From: Pedobacter borealis DSM 19626
GTDB taxonomy: Bacteria; Bacteroidota; Bacteroidia; Sphingobacteriales; Sphingobacteriaceae
Reading direction: 5' to 3'
NCBI RefSeq assembly: GCF_000708285.2
Contig: NZ_JAUG01000032.1
Span: 1 to 64,000 of the forward strand
Length of the DNA stretch: 64,000 nt
A program made the position numbers and the translations under genes. Below, one piece after another: positions 8,242 through 18,071 of the stretch. The notes under the pieces are model-generated. The model searched no databases and was not told where the DNA came from. It worked only from the letters and a program-made list of their open reading frames with translations. Positions within the stretch are counted from its first letter, which is position 1. Each line of letters opens with the position of its first letter.

Positions 8242-9015
8242 TTACAATTTCATTCTTGTAAAAGTTAGGGCTAAAATATGTTTACGCTGAGGGTGGTCAA
8301 TATTTAAAGATGCTTTAATATAACTTTTAACACCTAATACAGTATCGACCAAGCCGATTTGTTCTGTATGAAAGATATTAAATCGGTTCCTACGCGCATC
8401 ATCAACAGGTGTCTTAGCAATAGCAACAGCTGTTATATTGCTCTCCATACTCGCTAGTAGGGTTTGGAAAGAGACTATACTGATATCCTCTTGAGTAGGT
8501 TCGTAAACTTTACTCGTGGCTAGCACATCAATGTATTGTTTAAGATTCTCCACTCTATTGTCGTACGATACCCGCGACTTAGACGGGCCAGCGGCACCAT
8601 CAGCGGATGTGCTATTTTTCCCAATTCCTCTTAAACGATCAGCAAGTGTTTTAGCCGTTTGTAACTCGGCAGGGTTATCAATAGCTGCCTTTAAATAATT
8701 ATAACTTCTGGTAATTAATGCATTTAAAGATTTGAAAATGAGTTCTTGTTCATCAACAGCTTTACTGTAAACGGGCAAAACCAAACTTAGGGCACGGGTA
8801 GCATCGTCTGCATTTTTCGATAAGATTTCTAAAGCCTCTACTGATAGTTTGGGCTTGGGTGGATTATAATCATCCCCAAGGGTTTTTAAACGGATAATTA
8901 AATCTTTTAAATTGGCTGCTTTTTTTGCATAGCCACTTTCTGAGTTCGCCATAAGCTTTTCTAATTTAGGTAGGTTTTTAGTTAATTGTAAGAGAATATT
9001 TAAACTTAAAATCAT
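8242..9015 (-). CDS. Hypothetical helical protein, 257 residues
   Basis: No recognised family. The sequence is mostly amphipathic helix without a convincing signal peptide or membrane segment, so a cytoplasmic protein is likely. The C-terminal part (VDDARRNRFNIFHTEQI, VLGVKSYIKASLNIDHPQRK, ILALTFTRMKL) looks like a compact domain. The start at 9015 is the first ATG and has no strong ribosome binding site. It is monocistronic, between a repeat element and a 536-base gap. No function is proposed. Confidence 0.6.
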   Translation of the reverse strand: MILSLNILLQLTKNLPKLEKLMANSESGYAKKAANLKDLIIRLKTLGDDYNPPKPKLSVEALEILSKNADDATRALSLVLPVYSKAVDEQELIFKSLNALITRSYNYLKAAIDNPAELQTAKTLADRLRGIGKNSTSADGAAGPSKSRVSYDNRVENLKQYIDVLATSKVYEPTQEDISIVSFQTLLASMESNITAVAIAKTPVDDARRNRFNIFHTEQIGLVDTVLGVKSYIKASLNIDHPQRKHILALTFTRMKL

Positions 9016-9551
9016 CCTCTACAAATGTAGTAGACAAAACTTTGCCTAAATTTCTCATTTGGGAATCTTAAAACAGAAAGCAAGAATGCCTACCATTAAA
9101 TTTTCGATGGAAACCTTTTCAAATGGTTCGAAAACCCTGATTTAATCTCTAATGCTTAGGTGAAAAAATTACTTCTTTGCCATTATATGCGTGCGAATAA
9201 AACTGTAGACGTTTTTGCCATATTTCCCCATTTCGCGCTACCTATGTGGAATTACTTCCTCATATTTTTTATTATTTCTACATTATGGCCTTTAAAATGT
9301 AAAGCCTTTAAAATAGCGGTAAACGAAAAGTTTTAATACCATTTTGCCAGGCAATGGGCAATTGTGGCAAAGGCATTGCAGCACAGCTTAAATAAGCACG
9401 GTAAATAGATCATTTGCTTTGGGCTTAAATAATTGGTAACGCAAAAATTAGTCAATCGTTTGCGCTGATATTTATGTTGTAATGCTCATTTGCTTGTTCT
9501 ACTTTTAAAGAAAAGAATACAAATCAACAAAACCGAAAAGAACCAGCACAA
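9016..9551. other. Intergenic gap upstream of GH35
   Basis: No gene, RNA or repeat recognised. It must contain the divergent promoters for the hypothetical gene (minus) and the GH35 gene (plus). TTTG at 9459-9462 followed by TAATGCTC at 9480 is only a poor match to the Bacteroidota promoter. Confidence 0.4.
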
Positions 9552-11879
9552 ATGCGTATCCATTTGCTTACAAAAACACTTGTTTTAGGGCTATTAATAA
9601 GCTTATCTGTTAATAGTTGGGCCCAAAAAGAAAACACCTTTGCAATAGGTGCCGAATCTTTTGAGCTTAATGGCAAGCCATATGTAATACGCTGTGGCGA
9701 AATGCATTTTGCCCGTATACCAAAAGCCGAGTGGAAACAACGTTTGCAAATGGCCAAAGCAATGGGCTTAAACACGGTTTGTGCTTACTTATTTTGGAAT
9801 ATACACGAAAAACAGCCCGATCAGTTTACCTGGACAGGGCAGAGTGATGCTGCCGAATTTTGTAAACTGGCAAAAGAGGTTGGCTTATATGTAATATTAA
9901 GGCCAGGGCCATATTCTTGTGCCGAATGGGAGTTTGGCGGTTTCCCCTGGTGGCTGCTTAAAGATAAAAGCATCCGCTTGCGTACGCAACATCCATATTT
10001 CTTAGAAAGAGCCAAAAAGTACCTTTTAGCTGTAGGCAAACAGCTTGCCCCATTGCAGTTTAGCCGCGGTGGCAACATTATTATGGTGCAGGTAGAAAAC
10101 GAGTACGGCAGTTATGGCAATGATAAAGATTATATGAACATCATTAAAGCCAATTTACAGGAAGCTGGCTTTACCGTTCCTTTATTTCATTGCGATGGGC
10201 CTTCGCAGTTAAAAAACGACCACCCTGAAGGTTTGTTCGCGGTGGTAAATTTTGGCAGCGGACCAGAAGCTAATTTTAAAGCCTTAAGGGCCATACAGCC
10301 TACAGGGCCGTTAATGTGCGGCGAATATTACCCGGGCTGGTTCGATAGCTGGGGCAGGCCGCACCACAAAGGTGATACCCAGCGCATTGTAGCCGAGTTA
10401 AAATACATGCTCGATCATAAAGCATCGTTTAGTATTTATATGGCACATGGCGGAACAAGTTTTGGTACTTACAGTGGCGCCAATGCACCGCCTTACCTGC
10501 CGCAAACCAGCAGTTACGATTACGATGCCCCGATTGATGAAGCCGGAAATACAACCGAAAAGTTTTATGCCATCCGTAAGTTATTTGCCAATTATCTGCA
10601 AGAAGGGGAGGTATTGCCAGATGTACCTGCAGCAAACAAGATCCAGCAATTACAAGCGGTTACGTTCTCCTCAATAGCTGTACTATCTAAAAACCTGCCT
10701 AAGCCTGTACTGGCCGATACCGCAATGCTGATGGAAGATTTAAACCAGGATTTTGGTTGTGTAGTATATGAAACCAATTTGGCAGCAGGCCAAAAATCGA
10801 ACCTGGTGTTTAAAGACATTCACGATTATGCTTTGCTATACATTGATGGTAAAAAGATTGGCGAGCTGGATAGGAGAAAAAATAAATTCAGCATCGAAAT
10901 TCCCGCCCGCCCGCGTAAAAGTGTATTAAGGGTTTTGGTAGAAGCCACAGGCAGGGTAAACTACGGCTACCAGATGCACGATCGGAAAGGAATCCATGGG
11001 GAAGTATACCTATCCGAAAATGGAAAACAAACTGTTTTAAAGGGCTGGAAAAATTACCCCATCAGGCTTGGTGAAGTAAATATTCCGCTTAGTTACGAAA
11101 AACTTGGCAATCAGCCTGCTGCAGCTACTTTTTACAAAGGAAGTTTTAATGCCGATAAATTAGAAGATACTTACCTCGATATGGGTAAATGGAATAAAGG
11201 CCTAGTCTGGTTAAATGGGATGTGCTTGGGTAGGTACTGGAATATCGGTCCGACGCAAACCATGCTTGTGCCGGGCAGCTGGTTAAAGAAAGGAAAAAAT
11301 GAAGTGGTGGTATTCGACCTCTTCGGAACCGAAAAACCTGCATTAAGCTTTTTAGATAAACCCATTTTGGATGTGGTGAACGAAAAACAGCCCGAGCTGC
11401 ACAAAAAAGATAACCAAAAATGGGTTTCGGATGCACAGCAAGCTTATGCCGAAGGCAGTTTTGCGAACGATAACAAATGGCAGCAGGTTAGTTTTAAACC
11501 TGTAACCGCGCGTTATTTTTGTTTAGAAGCACTATCCGAGCAAAAAGGACAGCCTTACACCACGGTTGCAGAAATTGTACTGCTTGATGATAAGGGGAAC
11601 GAAATTCCGCGCAGCGACTGGAAAATAGTATATGCCGATAGTGAAGAACTGGGTGGAGATGACGGAAATGCCGCTAATGTTTTTGATTTGCAGTTTACCA
11701 GCATCTGGCACACCCAGTGGGAATCTAAATCGCCGAAACCGCCACACCAGATCGTAATAGACCTGGGTAAAAACTACATTATAAAGGGATTAAAGCTATT
11801 ACCCAGACAAGATAATGCCAATGGAAGAATTAAAGATTACAGATTATATTTTAGCCAGACACTTTTTAAAAACCTTTAG
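9552..11879 (+). CDS. GH35 beta-galactosidase with C-terminal discoidin-like domain
   Basis: 775 residues. A signal peptide (to about residue 25, SVNSWAQ) sends it to the periplasm or beyond. The GH35 TIM barrel starts with GKPYVIRCGEMHFARIP and carries both catalytic glutamates: Glu184 in ENEYGSYG (acid/base) and Glu258 in CGEYYPGWFDSWG (nucleophile). Residues about 380-620 form the jelly-roll domains (YETNLAAG, DRKGIHGEVYL, GKWNKGLVWLNG, GRYWNIGP). Residues about 650-775 look like an F5/8 type C (discoidin) carbohydrate-binding domain (ARYFCLEALSEQKG, TVAEIVLLD, IWHTQWES, HQIVIDLG). The enzyme removes terminal beta-galactose. The next genes, GH109-type protein and NahK-like kinase, run the same way. 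Confidence 0.92.
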   Translation: MRIHLLTKTLVLGLLISLSVNSWAQKENTFAIGAESFELNGKPYVIRCGEMHFARIPKAEWKQRLQMAKAMGLNTVCAYLFWNIHEKQPDQFTWTGQSDAAEFCKLAKEVGLYVILRPGPYSCAEWEFGGFPWWLLKDKSIRLRTQHPYFLERAKKYLLAVGKQLAPLQFSRGGNIIMVQVENEYGSYGNDKDYMNIIKANLQEAGFTVPLFHCDGPSQLKNDHPEGLFAVVNFGSGPEANFKALRAIQPTGPLMCGEYYPGWFDSWGRPHHKGDTQRIVAELKYMLDHKASFSIYMAHGGTSFGTYSGANAPPYLPQTSSYDYDAPIDEAGNTTEKFYAIRKLFANYLQEGEVLPDVPAANKIQQLQAVTFSSIAVLSKNLPKPVLADTAMLMEDLNQDFGCVVYETNLAAGQKSNLVFKDIHDYALLYIDGKKIGELDRRKNKFSIEIPARPRKSVLRVLVEATGRVNYGYQMHDRKGIHGEVYLSENGKQTVLKGWKNYPIRLGEVNIPLSYEKLGNQPAAATFYKGSFNADKLEDTYLDMGKWNKGLVWLNGMCLGRYWNIGPTQTMLVPGSWLKKGKNEVVVFDLFGTEKPALSFLDKPILDVVNEKQPELHKKDNQKWVSDAQQAYAEGSFANDNKWQQVSFKPVTARYFCLEALSEQKGQPYTTVAEIVLLDDKGNEIPRSDWKIVYADSEELGGDDGNAANVFDLQFTSIWHTQWESKSPKPPHQIVIDLGKNYIIKGLKLLPRQDNANGRIKDYRLYFSQTLFKNL

Positions 11880-12006
11880 TCCTGTTAAGGAGCTGTAAGT
11901 GAGTGTGGTTTGGTGCGAAAAAGTGCGAAAGAATGGCAAGTAAAACGTTTGTTCAGTATTAACCGGATCAATTAAAAAACTAAACAATAAATATTAAATA
12001 ACACAA

Positions 12007-13359
12007 ATGGAACGTAGAGATTTTATCAAAAATGGTGCATTTACGGCTGCTGGTTTAACCATCCTGCCAACCGGAAGTTTATTTGCATCATCAGACAGTG
12101 GAAAAGTAAGATTAGGTTATATCGGTGTGGGTGCACGTGGTATGAGCCATATTTCTGAAGGTGCCTTAAGAGATGATGTAGAAATTGTTGCAATTTGCGA
12201 TACCCAGGAAAGTTCACTCAAAATCTGCCGTAATTATATTGCCAAAAAAGGTAGACCTGCAGCAACAGAGTACACTGGTGGCTTAGATGCTTATAAAAAA
12301 CTTTTAGACCGTAAAGATATTGATGCCGTAATTATTGCAACACCATGGCAGTTTCACCGCGACCAGGCAGTTGATGCCATGAAAGCTGGTAAATATGTAG
12401 GTTGCGAGGTAATTGCAGGTTTAAGTGTTCAAGATCACTGGGATATTGTAAACACTTCAGAAAAAACAGGCATGCCTTACATGACTTTAGAAAACGTTTG
12501 TTACCGTAGAGATGTAATGGCGGCTTTAAACATGGTTAGACAAGGTGTTTTTGGCGAATTGGTGCACCTTGAAGGTGGTTACCAACATAATTTAAGAAAC
12601 GTACTTTTTAACAACGGTAAAGATTATTATGGTGGTGGGGTAGAGTACGGGCCAAAAGCATTAAGCGAGGCACAATGGCGTACGCAGTTCAATATCGATC
12701 AGGATGGCGATTTATATCCAACCCATGGTGTTGGCCCTTTAATGCAATATGCTAACATTAACAGAGGAAACAGCTTTACCAGCCTGGTATCGTTCAGTTC
12801 TAAAGCAAGAGGTTTGGCCGCATACGTAGAAGAAGTTTCTCCTGGCCACCCTAACGCTAAAATTAACTATAAAAATGGTGATGTTACCACTACGATGATC
12901 AACTGTGCAAATGGCGAAACTGTATTGTTAAGTCACGATACCCACTTGCCTAGACCATATTCTATCGGTTTCAGGGTACAGGGAACAAAAGGCCTTTGGA
13001 TGGATGTAAACAAATCAGTATACATCGATCATAAATCGAAGAAAGATGATGTATGGGATCCGGCTCAGGAATGGTTTGATAAATACGATCACCCACTTTG
13101 GAAAAAATATGAAGCAGAAGCTGTAGGCGCTGGTCACGGTGGTATGGACTGGTTTGTATTTAATGGATTTATCCAGGCGGTAAAACAGAAAAAACAAACC
13201 CCTATTGACGTTTATGATTCAGTTACAATGAGTGTAATTATGCCACTTTCTACCAAATCGTTAAAAGAAGGAAATATGCCACAAAAATTCCCAGATTTTA
13301 CAAAAGGAAAATGGAAAGATCGAAAAAATACTTTCGCTTTAGACGATAGTGGTTTTTAG
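12007..13359 (+). CDS. Gfo/Idh/MocA-fold protein of GH109 type
   Basis: 450 residues with a twin-arginine-like leader (MERRDFIKNGAFTAAGLTIL), suggesting export in folded form. A Rossmann motif GYIGVGARG (about residue 37) starts the NAD-binding domain, followed by AICD, DAVIIATPWQFH and CEVIAGLSV. The C-terminal half has features of GH109 alpha-N-acetylgalactosaminidases: DLYPTHGVGPLMQYANINRG, SHDTHLPRPYS, VQGTKGLWMD and GHGGMDWFVFNGFI. GH109 enzymes use tightly bound NAD+ in a redox-assisted glycosidase mechanism. A plain exported oxidoreductase cannot be excluded. The kinase that follows could phosphorylate released amino sugar. Confidence 0.85.
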   Translation: MERRDFIKNGAFTAAGLTILPTGSLFASSDSGKVRLGYIGVGARGMSHISEGALRDDVEIVAICDTQESSLKICRNYIAKKGRPAATEYTGGLDAYKKLLDRKDIDAVIIATPWQFHRDQAVDAMKAGKYVGCEVIAGLSVQDHWDIVNTSEKTGMPYMTLENVCYRRDVMAALNMVRQGVFGELVHLEGGYQHNLRNVLFNNGKDYYGGGVEYGPKALSEAQWRTQFNIDQDGDLYPTHGVGPLMQYANINRGNSFTSLVSFSSKARGLAAYVEEVSPGHPNAKINYKNGDVTTTMINCANGETVLLSHDTHLPRPYSIGFRVQGTKGLWMDVNKSVYIDHKSKKDDVWDPAQEWFDKYDHPLWKKYEAEAVGAGHGGMDWFVFNGFIQAVKQKKQTPIDVYDSVTMSVIMPLSTKSLKEGNMPQKFPDFTKGKWKDRKNTFALDDSGF

Positions 13360-13475
13360 TCTCGTTTGCGGGTAATGCCATATGGCTTACCCGCATAATT
13401 TAATAAGCAACTTTATTCAGGTTGATCAAATGGTTTGCCTGGAACAATTTTTATTCAAATATATATTACCATCTT

Positions 13476-14567
13476 ATGTTTCAAGCAGTATTAGGTGCTT
13501 ATGGACTTAACGCAGAAAAATTTAAAATTGAAGCTTTCGGCTCGGGCTTAATTAACCATACCTGGAAAGTTTACGGTGAAAAATTAGCCTATATCTTGCA
13601 AGAGGTGAATACGGAAGTTTTTCGCCAACCTCAAAATATTGCTCAAAATATTGAGACAATAAAAAAATATCTTGATCAAACAGCCCCTAAATATTTATTT
13701 GTTGCCCCAATTACGGCCACAAATGGAGATGATTTCGTGGTTATTGACGATCATTTTTACAGGATTTTTCCATTTGTAGAAAATTCTTGCTCTATTGATT
13801 TTGTACATGATCCTGAGCAGGCTTATCACGCTGCTAAGCAGTTTGGTAAATTTACCAGGATGCTCTGTGCCTTCAACGTACAAAAATTAAAGCCCACTAT
13901 AGAAGATTTTCATAACCTGCCTTTACGTGTAGAGCAGTTTAAAAAAGCTTTAGAACAAGCTAGTGATGAAAGGATTAGTGAGGCAAAGTTTGCTATAGAA
14001 GAGATTATCAGACATTACGATATAGAAGAGCAGTATGTACACATGGTAGATAGCGGTGCGCTTAATTTACGTGTTGTACACCACGATACCAAAATTAGCA
14101 ATGTACTGTTACAGGCCGAAACTGGGGTAGGCTTATGTGTAATCGATTTAGATACCGTAATGCCGGGATACTTTATTAGCGATGTGGGCGATATGATGCG
14201 TACTTATCTCTCAGAAGCCAATGAAGAGGAAAAGGATTTTAGTAAAATAGGTATTAGAGAAGACGTTTTTGCCGCAATACATAAAGGTTATATGGAAGAA
14301 ATGGACCAGGTTTTGGCCTTTACCGAAAAACAGTTCTTTATTTATTCGGGTAAATTTATGATTTACATGCAAGCGGTAAGGTTTATAGCAGATTTCTTAA
14401 ACGGGGATATTTACTATAAAACAAGTTATGCTAAGCACAACTTGGTGAGGGGCTTAAATCAGATCGATTTATTGAATAAGTACATCGACAAAGAATCGAA
14501 ATTTGAAGAGATTATTAAGAAAATTAATCAAAATAGAATAAATGACTCTAAAATAATATTAAACTAA
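13476..14567 (+). CDS. APH-fold sugar kinase, N-acetylhexosamine 1-kinase-like
   Basis: 363 residues from the ATG at 13476; the frame is open back to a TTG at 13422, but the upstream residues look non-coding. Phosphotransferase (APH/ChoK) fold: N-lobe SGLINHTWKV and ILQEVN, catalytic loop VVHHDTKISN (Asp204), metal-binding VIDLDTVMPG, then DVGDMMR. The whole pattern matches NahK-like anomeric kinases that phosphorylate GlcNAc or GalNAc at C1. Cytoplasmic. Its place 116 bases after a GH109-type gene fits salvage of GalNAc. Exact substrate is inference. Confidence 0.82.
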   Translation: MFQAVLGAYGLNAEKFKIEAFGSGLINHTWKVYGEKLAYILQEVNTEVFRQPQNIAQNIETIKKYLDQTAPKYLFVAPITATNGDDFVVIDDHFYRIFPFVENSCSIDFVHDPEQAYHAAKQFGKFTRMLCAFNVQKLKPTIEDFHNLPLRVEQFKKALEQASDERISEAKFAIEEIIRHYDIEEQYVHMVDSGALNLRVVHHDTKISNVLLQAETGVGLCVIDLDTVMPGYFISDVGDMMRTYLSEANEEEKDFSKIGIREDVFAAIHKGYMEEMDQVLAFTEKQFFIYSGKFMIYMQAVRFIADFLNGDIYYKTSYAKHNLVRGLNQIDLLNKYIDKESKFEEIIKKINQNRINDSKIILN

Positions 14568-14572
14568 TAAGG

Positions 14573-14634
14573 TAAAGGCAAGGTGTTCAGTTTTTATGCT
14601 TCATCGTTAGGGCTGGACATCCTTTTTGCCTTTA
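14573..14634 (+). terminator. Possible terminator after the sugar kinase
   Basis: TAAAGGCAAGG (from 14573) can pair with CCTTTTTGCCTTTA (to 14634) across a large loop. The T tract is inside the right arm, so it may serve both strands between the kinase and the convergent GtrA gene. Confidence 0.4.
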
Positions 14635-14810
14635 ATAAGTAGATATCAAAAAATCGTCGTTTTCCTTCAGAATTCCATAATCTGGACACATCTTTTTAAG
14701 AACAGTTTAAGCATTTTGCTAGCTTCATAACAAATAAAGCGCAAACGTTTGTTAATGTATTTTGGTATAGAAAATTATACTGCACATACCGAGAGGGTAG
14801 AAGCATGCCA

Positions 14811-15278
14811 TTACGCTCTTTGTTCTTCTCCAAGTGTTTCAAAATAATTTTCTTCTTCTGCTTCAGAAATGCCTAATTTATTGATTTTAAATACCCAATA
14901 CTTCATCAGCGGATAGTTAAAGCCATAAGAAACAATGCCATCAATTAAAAGCCTGCCAAGTTTATAATCCAGATTTAAACTTCGGTGCAATAAGTAGGTA
15001 CCTGCTGATTTTAATGAAATACTCCCCAAAACCACAGTAAAAAACCGGATTAGCTGTCCGCTTGTAGAACTGCAATAACCATGGTTGTTTTTAAATGCCC
15101 AGAAACGGTTAATGCAAAAGTTAACAATCCCACCCATGGTGCCAGAAATCAAGATCGAAATGGTAAAATGAATATGCAACCATTCTGTTAGCAAAATCAT
15201 TAAACCATAATCAGTAACGCCTCCAGAAAAAGCAGATACCTGTGCTTTGAGAAAAAGTTTAACAGAGGCCCAGGTCAT
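14811..15278 (-). CDS. GtrA family membrane protein
   Basis: 155 residues with four predicted membrane helices. The first segment FSGGVTDYGLMILLTEWL and the following GGIVNFCINRFWAFKN are hallmarks of the GtrA fold, a family linked to translocation or handling of lipid-linked sugars. The start codon overlaps the stop codon of the preceding gene as TAATG, so the two are translationally coupled. The pairing with a CDP-alcohol phosphatidyltransferase suggests a role in a phospholipid-derived or polyprenol-linked product. A charged tail (SEAEEENYFETLGEEQRA) ends the protein. Confidence 0.85.
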   Translation of the reverse strand: MTWASVKLFLKAQVSAFSGGVTDYGLMILLTEWLHIHFTISILISGTMGGIVNFCINRFWAFKNNHGYCSSTSGQLIRFFTVVLGSISLKSAGTYLLHRSLNLDYKLGRLLIDGIVSYGFNYPLMKYWVFKINKLGISEAEEENYFETLGEEQRA

Positions 15279-15967
15279 TATAGCTTCTCCTCTTCATCTT
15301 TAACGTCGCCGGCTTTCAAAAGTTTAAACGTATCGATAATATTGATAACCAATAACAGCGATACCATAGCAATTGCGAAATAAGTAATGGCACCTGTAAA
15401 TAGGGTTTCGGCAATTAAGATAAGCGAAATAATTACGCGTAATTCCGTCGGGCCTAAATAGCCAGAATCAATTTGGTAAAAGCCTGTAATTTTATAACGC
15501 AGTTGAGAAATAATCATAGACCAACCGTACAATACCACAAAAAGAAATGCGAAAATCTGTGTGCCACCATCAGCGTAATAATAATAGCCCAAACCGATCA
15601 GAATAATGCTGAGCCAATCCATCACAATATCGAGTGCAAAGCCATACCACTTGCGCGGGATTTTGCGAAAGTACGCCAATCGGCCATCGAGCGAATCGCC
15701 GAGCCAGTTGATCATAAAACCTAAAATTCCGATCAACAAATAGCTTTTTGCATAAAAAACAGCCAAAATAAAGCTTAAAAACACGATCAGCGATCCAAAC
15801 ATGCCAATCCCTGTCATCATATTGGGCGTGATCCACTTAGGAACCCTTTGAAGCAAAAAAAGGATCAGCCATTGTTCGCCTTTTCGTAAAATATTTGTCC
15901 TTTCACGGTCTGCAAATACCCTTTTGCCATCTAAATGGTCTTCTTTTAGTTTAATAATAGCCTCCAA
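15278..15967 (-). CDS. CDP-alcohol phosphatidyltransferase family protein
   Basis: 229 residues, integral membrane protein with about five or six helices. The family motif reads DSLDGRLAY...G..LD..MD, matching D-x2-DG-x2-A(R)-x8-9-G-x3-D-x3-D with all acidic metal and catalytic residues present, but Tyr stands where the usual Arg follows Ala. Family members join CDP-activated lipid or alcohol to an alcohol acceptor; the product cannot be told. First gene of a two-gene operon with GtrA. Confidence 0.85.
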   Translation of the reverse strand: MEAIIKLKEDHLDGKRVFADRERTNILRKGEQWLILFLLQRVPKWITPNMMTGIGMFGSLIVFLSFILAVFYAKSYLLIGILGFMINWLGDSLDGRLAYFRKIPRKWYGFALDIVMDWLSIILIGLGYYYYADGGTQIFAFLFVVLYGWSMIISQLRYKITGFYQIDSGYLGPTELRVIISLILIAETLFTGAITYFAIAMVSLLLVINIIDTFKLLKAGDVKDEEEKL

Positions 15968-16126
15968 TTTAAGTGCCAGCCAAAATTACGCCAAAGAGAA
16001 TGGCTGTTTCTGGTCGGTAAAATTTTAAACTGATCTTCTTTGGAATACCTTTAGAATAATTAGTTATTCGCTTTAGCTTCCCCGATCTGACCAGGTAAGT
16101 AAACCAATAGGGCAAATAACATAAAT

Positions 16127-16933
16127 TTATTTTACAATTCCGGCGAAGCGCTGATAAAATACTGTTGGACTATTCTCATTTTTTGGCGCGTATTTACCTG
16201 CGATGATGGGTACGTAAATTACACTCCTCCTGCTTTCCTCGCCTTGAATGGCCGATTCTGCCACCCTGTGCCAGAGTCTTCCATCGTGGATGGTTAAATC
16301 TCCTGCTTCGGGTAATATCGATACTTCTTCAGCATCTGGTTTATTATCAAGGAAATATTTTTTGCGAAAAAGCATTTGGTAAATACTTTGTTTATGGGTG
16401 CCAGGGATAATTTTTAATCCGCCATTTTCAGGCTTTAAAGTACTCAGGTGAATGCCTACGTTCAGCATCGGGTTTAGTTTAGTGCCGTAGAAAATATCCC
16501 TTAAACCATCCGTATGCCAGCCCATTTTGCTGAATTTTCTTTCTGGTCCGTTAATGTAGTGGTTAAACACCATGCCGTCTTTCTCTTCAGTACCTAAACG
16601 TGCGCCATCGCCCGCCAATTGCAGTAAGGCATTAAAGCGTGGGTCTAATAACAGTCCGCTTAATGTTTGATGCTGTTGGTTAATAAAGGCAAACCGTTGC
16701 ACAATTGCTGAGCCATCAAGATCTTTCCCGTATTTAATCGGCACGCCGTTTATTTTTTTAATATCTTCCTGTATCCATTTTTGTTCTACTTGTTTAGAAG
16801 CGTCGATAATGGAAGAAACTGTTTCGGGTTTGATGAAATTCTTGAAATGGATAAACCCATGTGTGTTAAAAAAATCAAGCTGCTCTTGTGTTAATTGTTC
16901 AGATAAGGTAAAGGTTGGATACGATGTGGCCAT
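16127..16933 (-). CDS. Phytanoyl-CoA dioxygenase (PhyH) family oxygenase
   Basis: 268 residues, soluble. Opening LTQEQLDFFNTHGFIHFKNF is typical of PhyH proteins. The Fe(II) site is visible: HTD in MGWHTDGLRD and the distal His in IHDGRLWHRVAES, with Arg in SRRSVIYVP as probable 2-oxoglutarate anchor. The reaction is a 2-oxoglutarate-dependent hydroxylation; the substrate is not predictable. Monocistronic, starting 238 bases from a repeat-filled region. Confidence 0.85.
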   Translation of the reverse strand: MATSYPTFTLSEQLTQEQLDFFNTHGFIHFKNFIKPETVSSIIDASKQVEQKWIQEDIKKINGVPIKYGKDLDGSAIVQRFAFINQQHQTLSGLLLDPRFNALLQLAGDGARLGTEEKDGMVFNHYINGPERKFSKMGWHTDGLRDIFYGTKLNPMLNVGIHLSTLKPENGGLKIIPGTHKQSIYQMLFRKKYFLDNKPDAEEVSILPEAGDLTIHDGRLWHRVAESAIQGEESRRSVIYVPIIAGKYAPKNENSPTVFYQRFAGIVK

Positions 16934-17170
16934 GTGTAAAAAATTAAAAGATTTAGGAAAAAGGATAAATTGGAGATAGCGTTATGCGCAGCAACAGCAC
17001 ATTCGCATTGTCGAGTGGTTCGGTACTGGAGGAAAATAAAACAGGTTTGTTTTATTCTATATAGTCTATGGAATTAGTAGTATTTAATACAAACGTAACA
17101 TATTTTTAATATTCCAAAGAATTTTATTTGAAATATTTTAAAATATTTTTTCTGGAAAGAGCTGTTATTC

Positions 17171-18071
17171 GTGGTGTTAGATGTTACCATCTGACACTCA
17201 GCTTTATTTTTGGAAGTGCGGTAGGATAGAAATGTGCAAATAAAGACTACTGGAGGTGTTTTCGTGGTGTTGGATGTTACCATCCGACACTCATACATGT
17301 ACCAAGATAATTCATGAAAATGGCGTATACAATCAGTCAGATGGTAACATCTGACTGCACAACCTCGTGGTGTTAGATGTTTTCATCCGACACTCAGTTT
17401 TATTTTAAATGAAATATCCGTGGTGTTAGATATTACCATCTGACACTCAGATCTGTTATCAAATTGAAATAGATTTTTTATTATTGGAGCGCAATTCCAG
17501 TAATCATAGGTTACTTTGTTCCCGTGTTTCGCTTTACGCTTTCCCGAAAGTTCGGGATACCTCCTTGCTGCAGGGTAACGCTCAATGTCATTAAGTTAAG
17601 GAGAAAACAAAAAACATTGTCATCCTGTCCAAAGGACTCCTACGGAGAGCCTGTCGAAGGACAAATGTTTTTTCGTTTTCGACTATAGAAAAGGTCTTCG
17701 ACAAGCTCAGACTGACAACGGCATAGTACTTAACTTAATGACATTGGGGTAACGCTGTACCCGGGCTAGATGGCCGAAGTAGTGTTTAGTTTTAACGTTT
17801 GCATGGTGCACCAACGCTGTTCCTAAACCCGATTGGAACGGATGCTGGTTTCTTCAACCAGCAGGAGGGAAAGCGGGTCTGAGACTGCCATATACAGAGA
17901 ACCGCTCATTTCCAAATCAATTTGGTGTTATATTACAGGTGGTGTTGGATGTTCCCATCCGACACTCATACATATACCAAGATAATTCATGAAAATGGCG
18001 TATACAATCAGTCAGATGGTAATATCTAACTGCACAACTCCGTGGTGTTGGATGTTCCCATCCGACACTCA
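17171..18071. repeat. Cluster of 30-bp palindromic repeats
   Basis: Six direct copies of GTGGTGTTAGATGTTACCAT followed by CTGACACTCA, with small variation, are at 17171-17200, 17264-17293, 17367-17396, 17420-17449, 17939-17968 and 18042-18071. Two inverted, shorter copies centred on CAGATGGTAA are at 17334-17357 and 18009-18032. Within each, GTGT(T/C)(A/G)GATG and CATC(C/T)(A/G)ACAC are complementary, so each can form a hairpin. Variation is partly paired (A/T or G/C changes on both arms), as expected if structure is kept. Confidence 0.8.

Noticed and set aside
9108-9140. GGTTCGAAAACCC as a tRNA T-arm
   Set aside because: No acceptor stem, anticodon arm or CCA-adjacent pairing around it.
17171-17449. 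CRISPR array made of GTGGTGTT... repeats
   Set aside because: Spacing is irregular, some copies are inverted, sequences between are themselves duplicated, and no cas genes are present.
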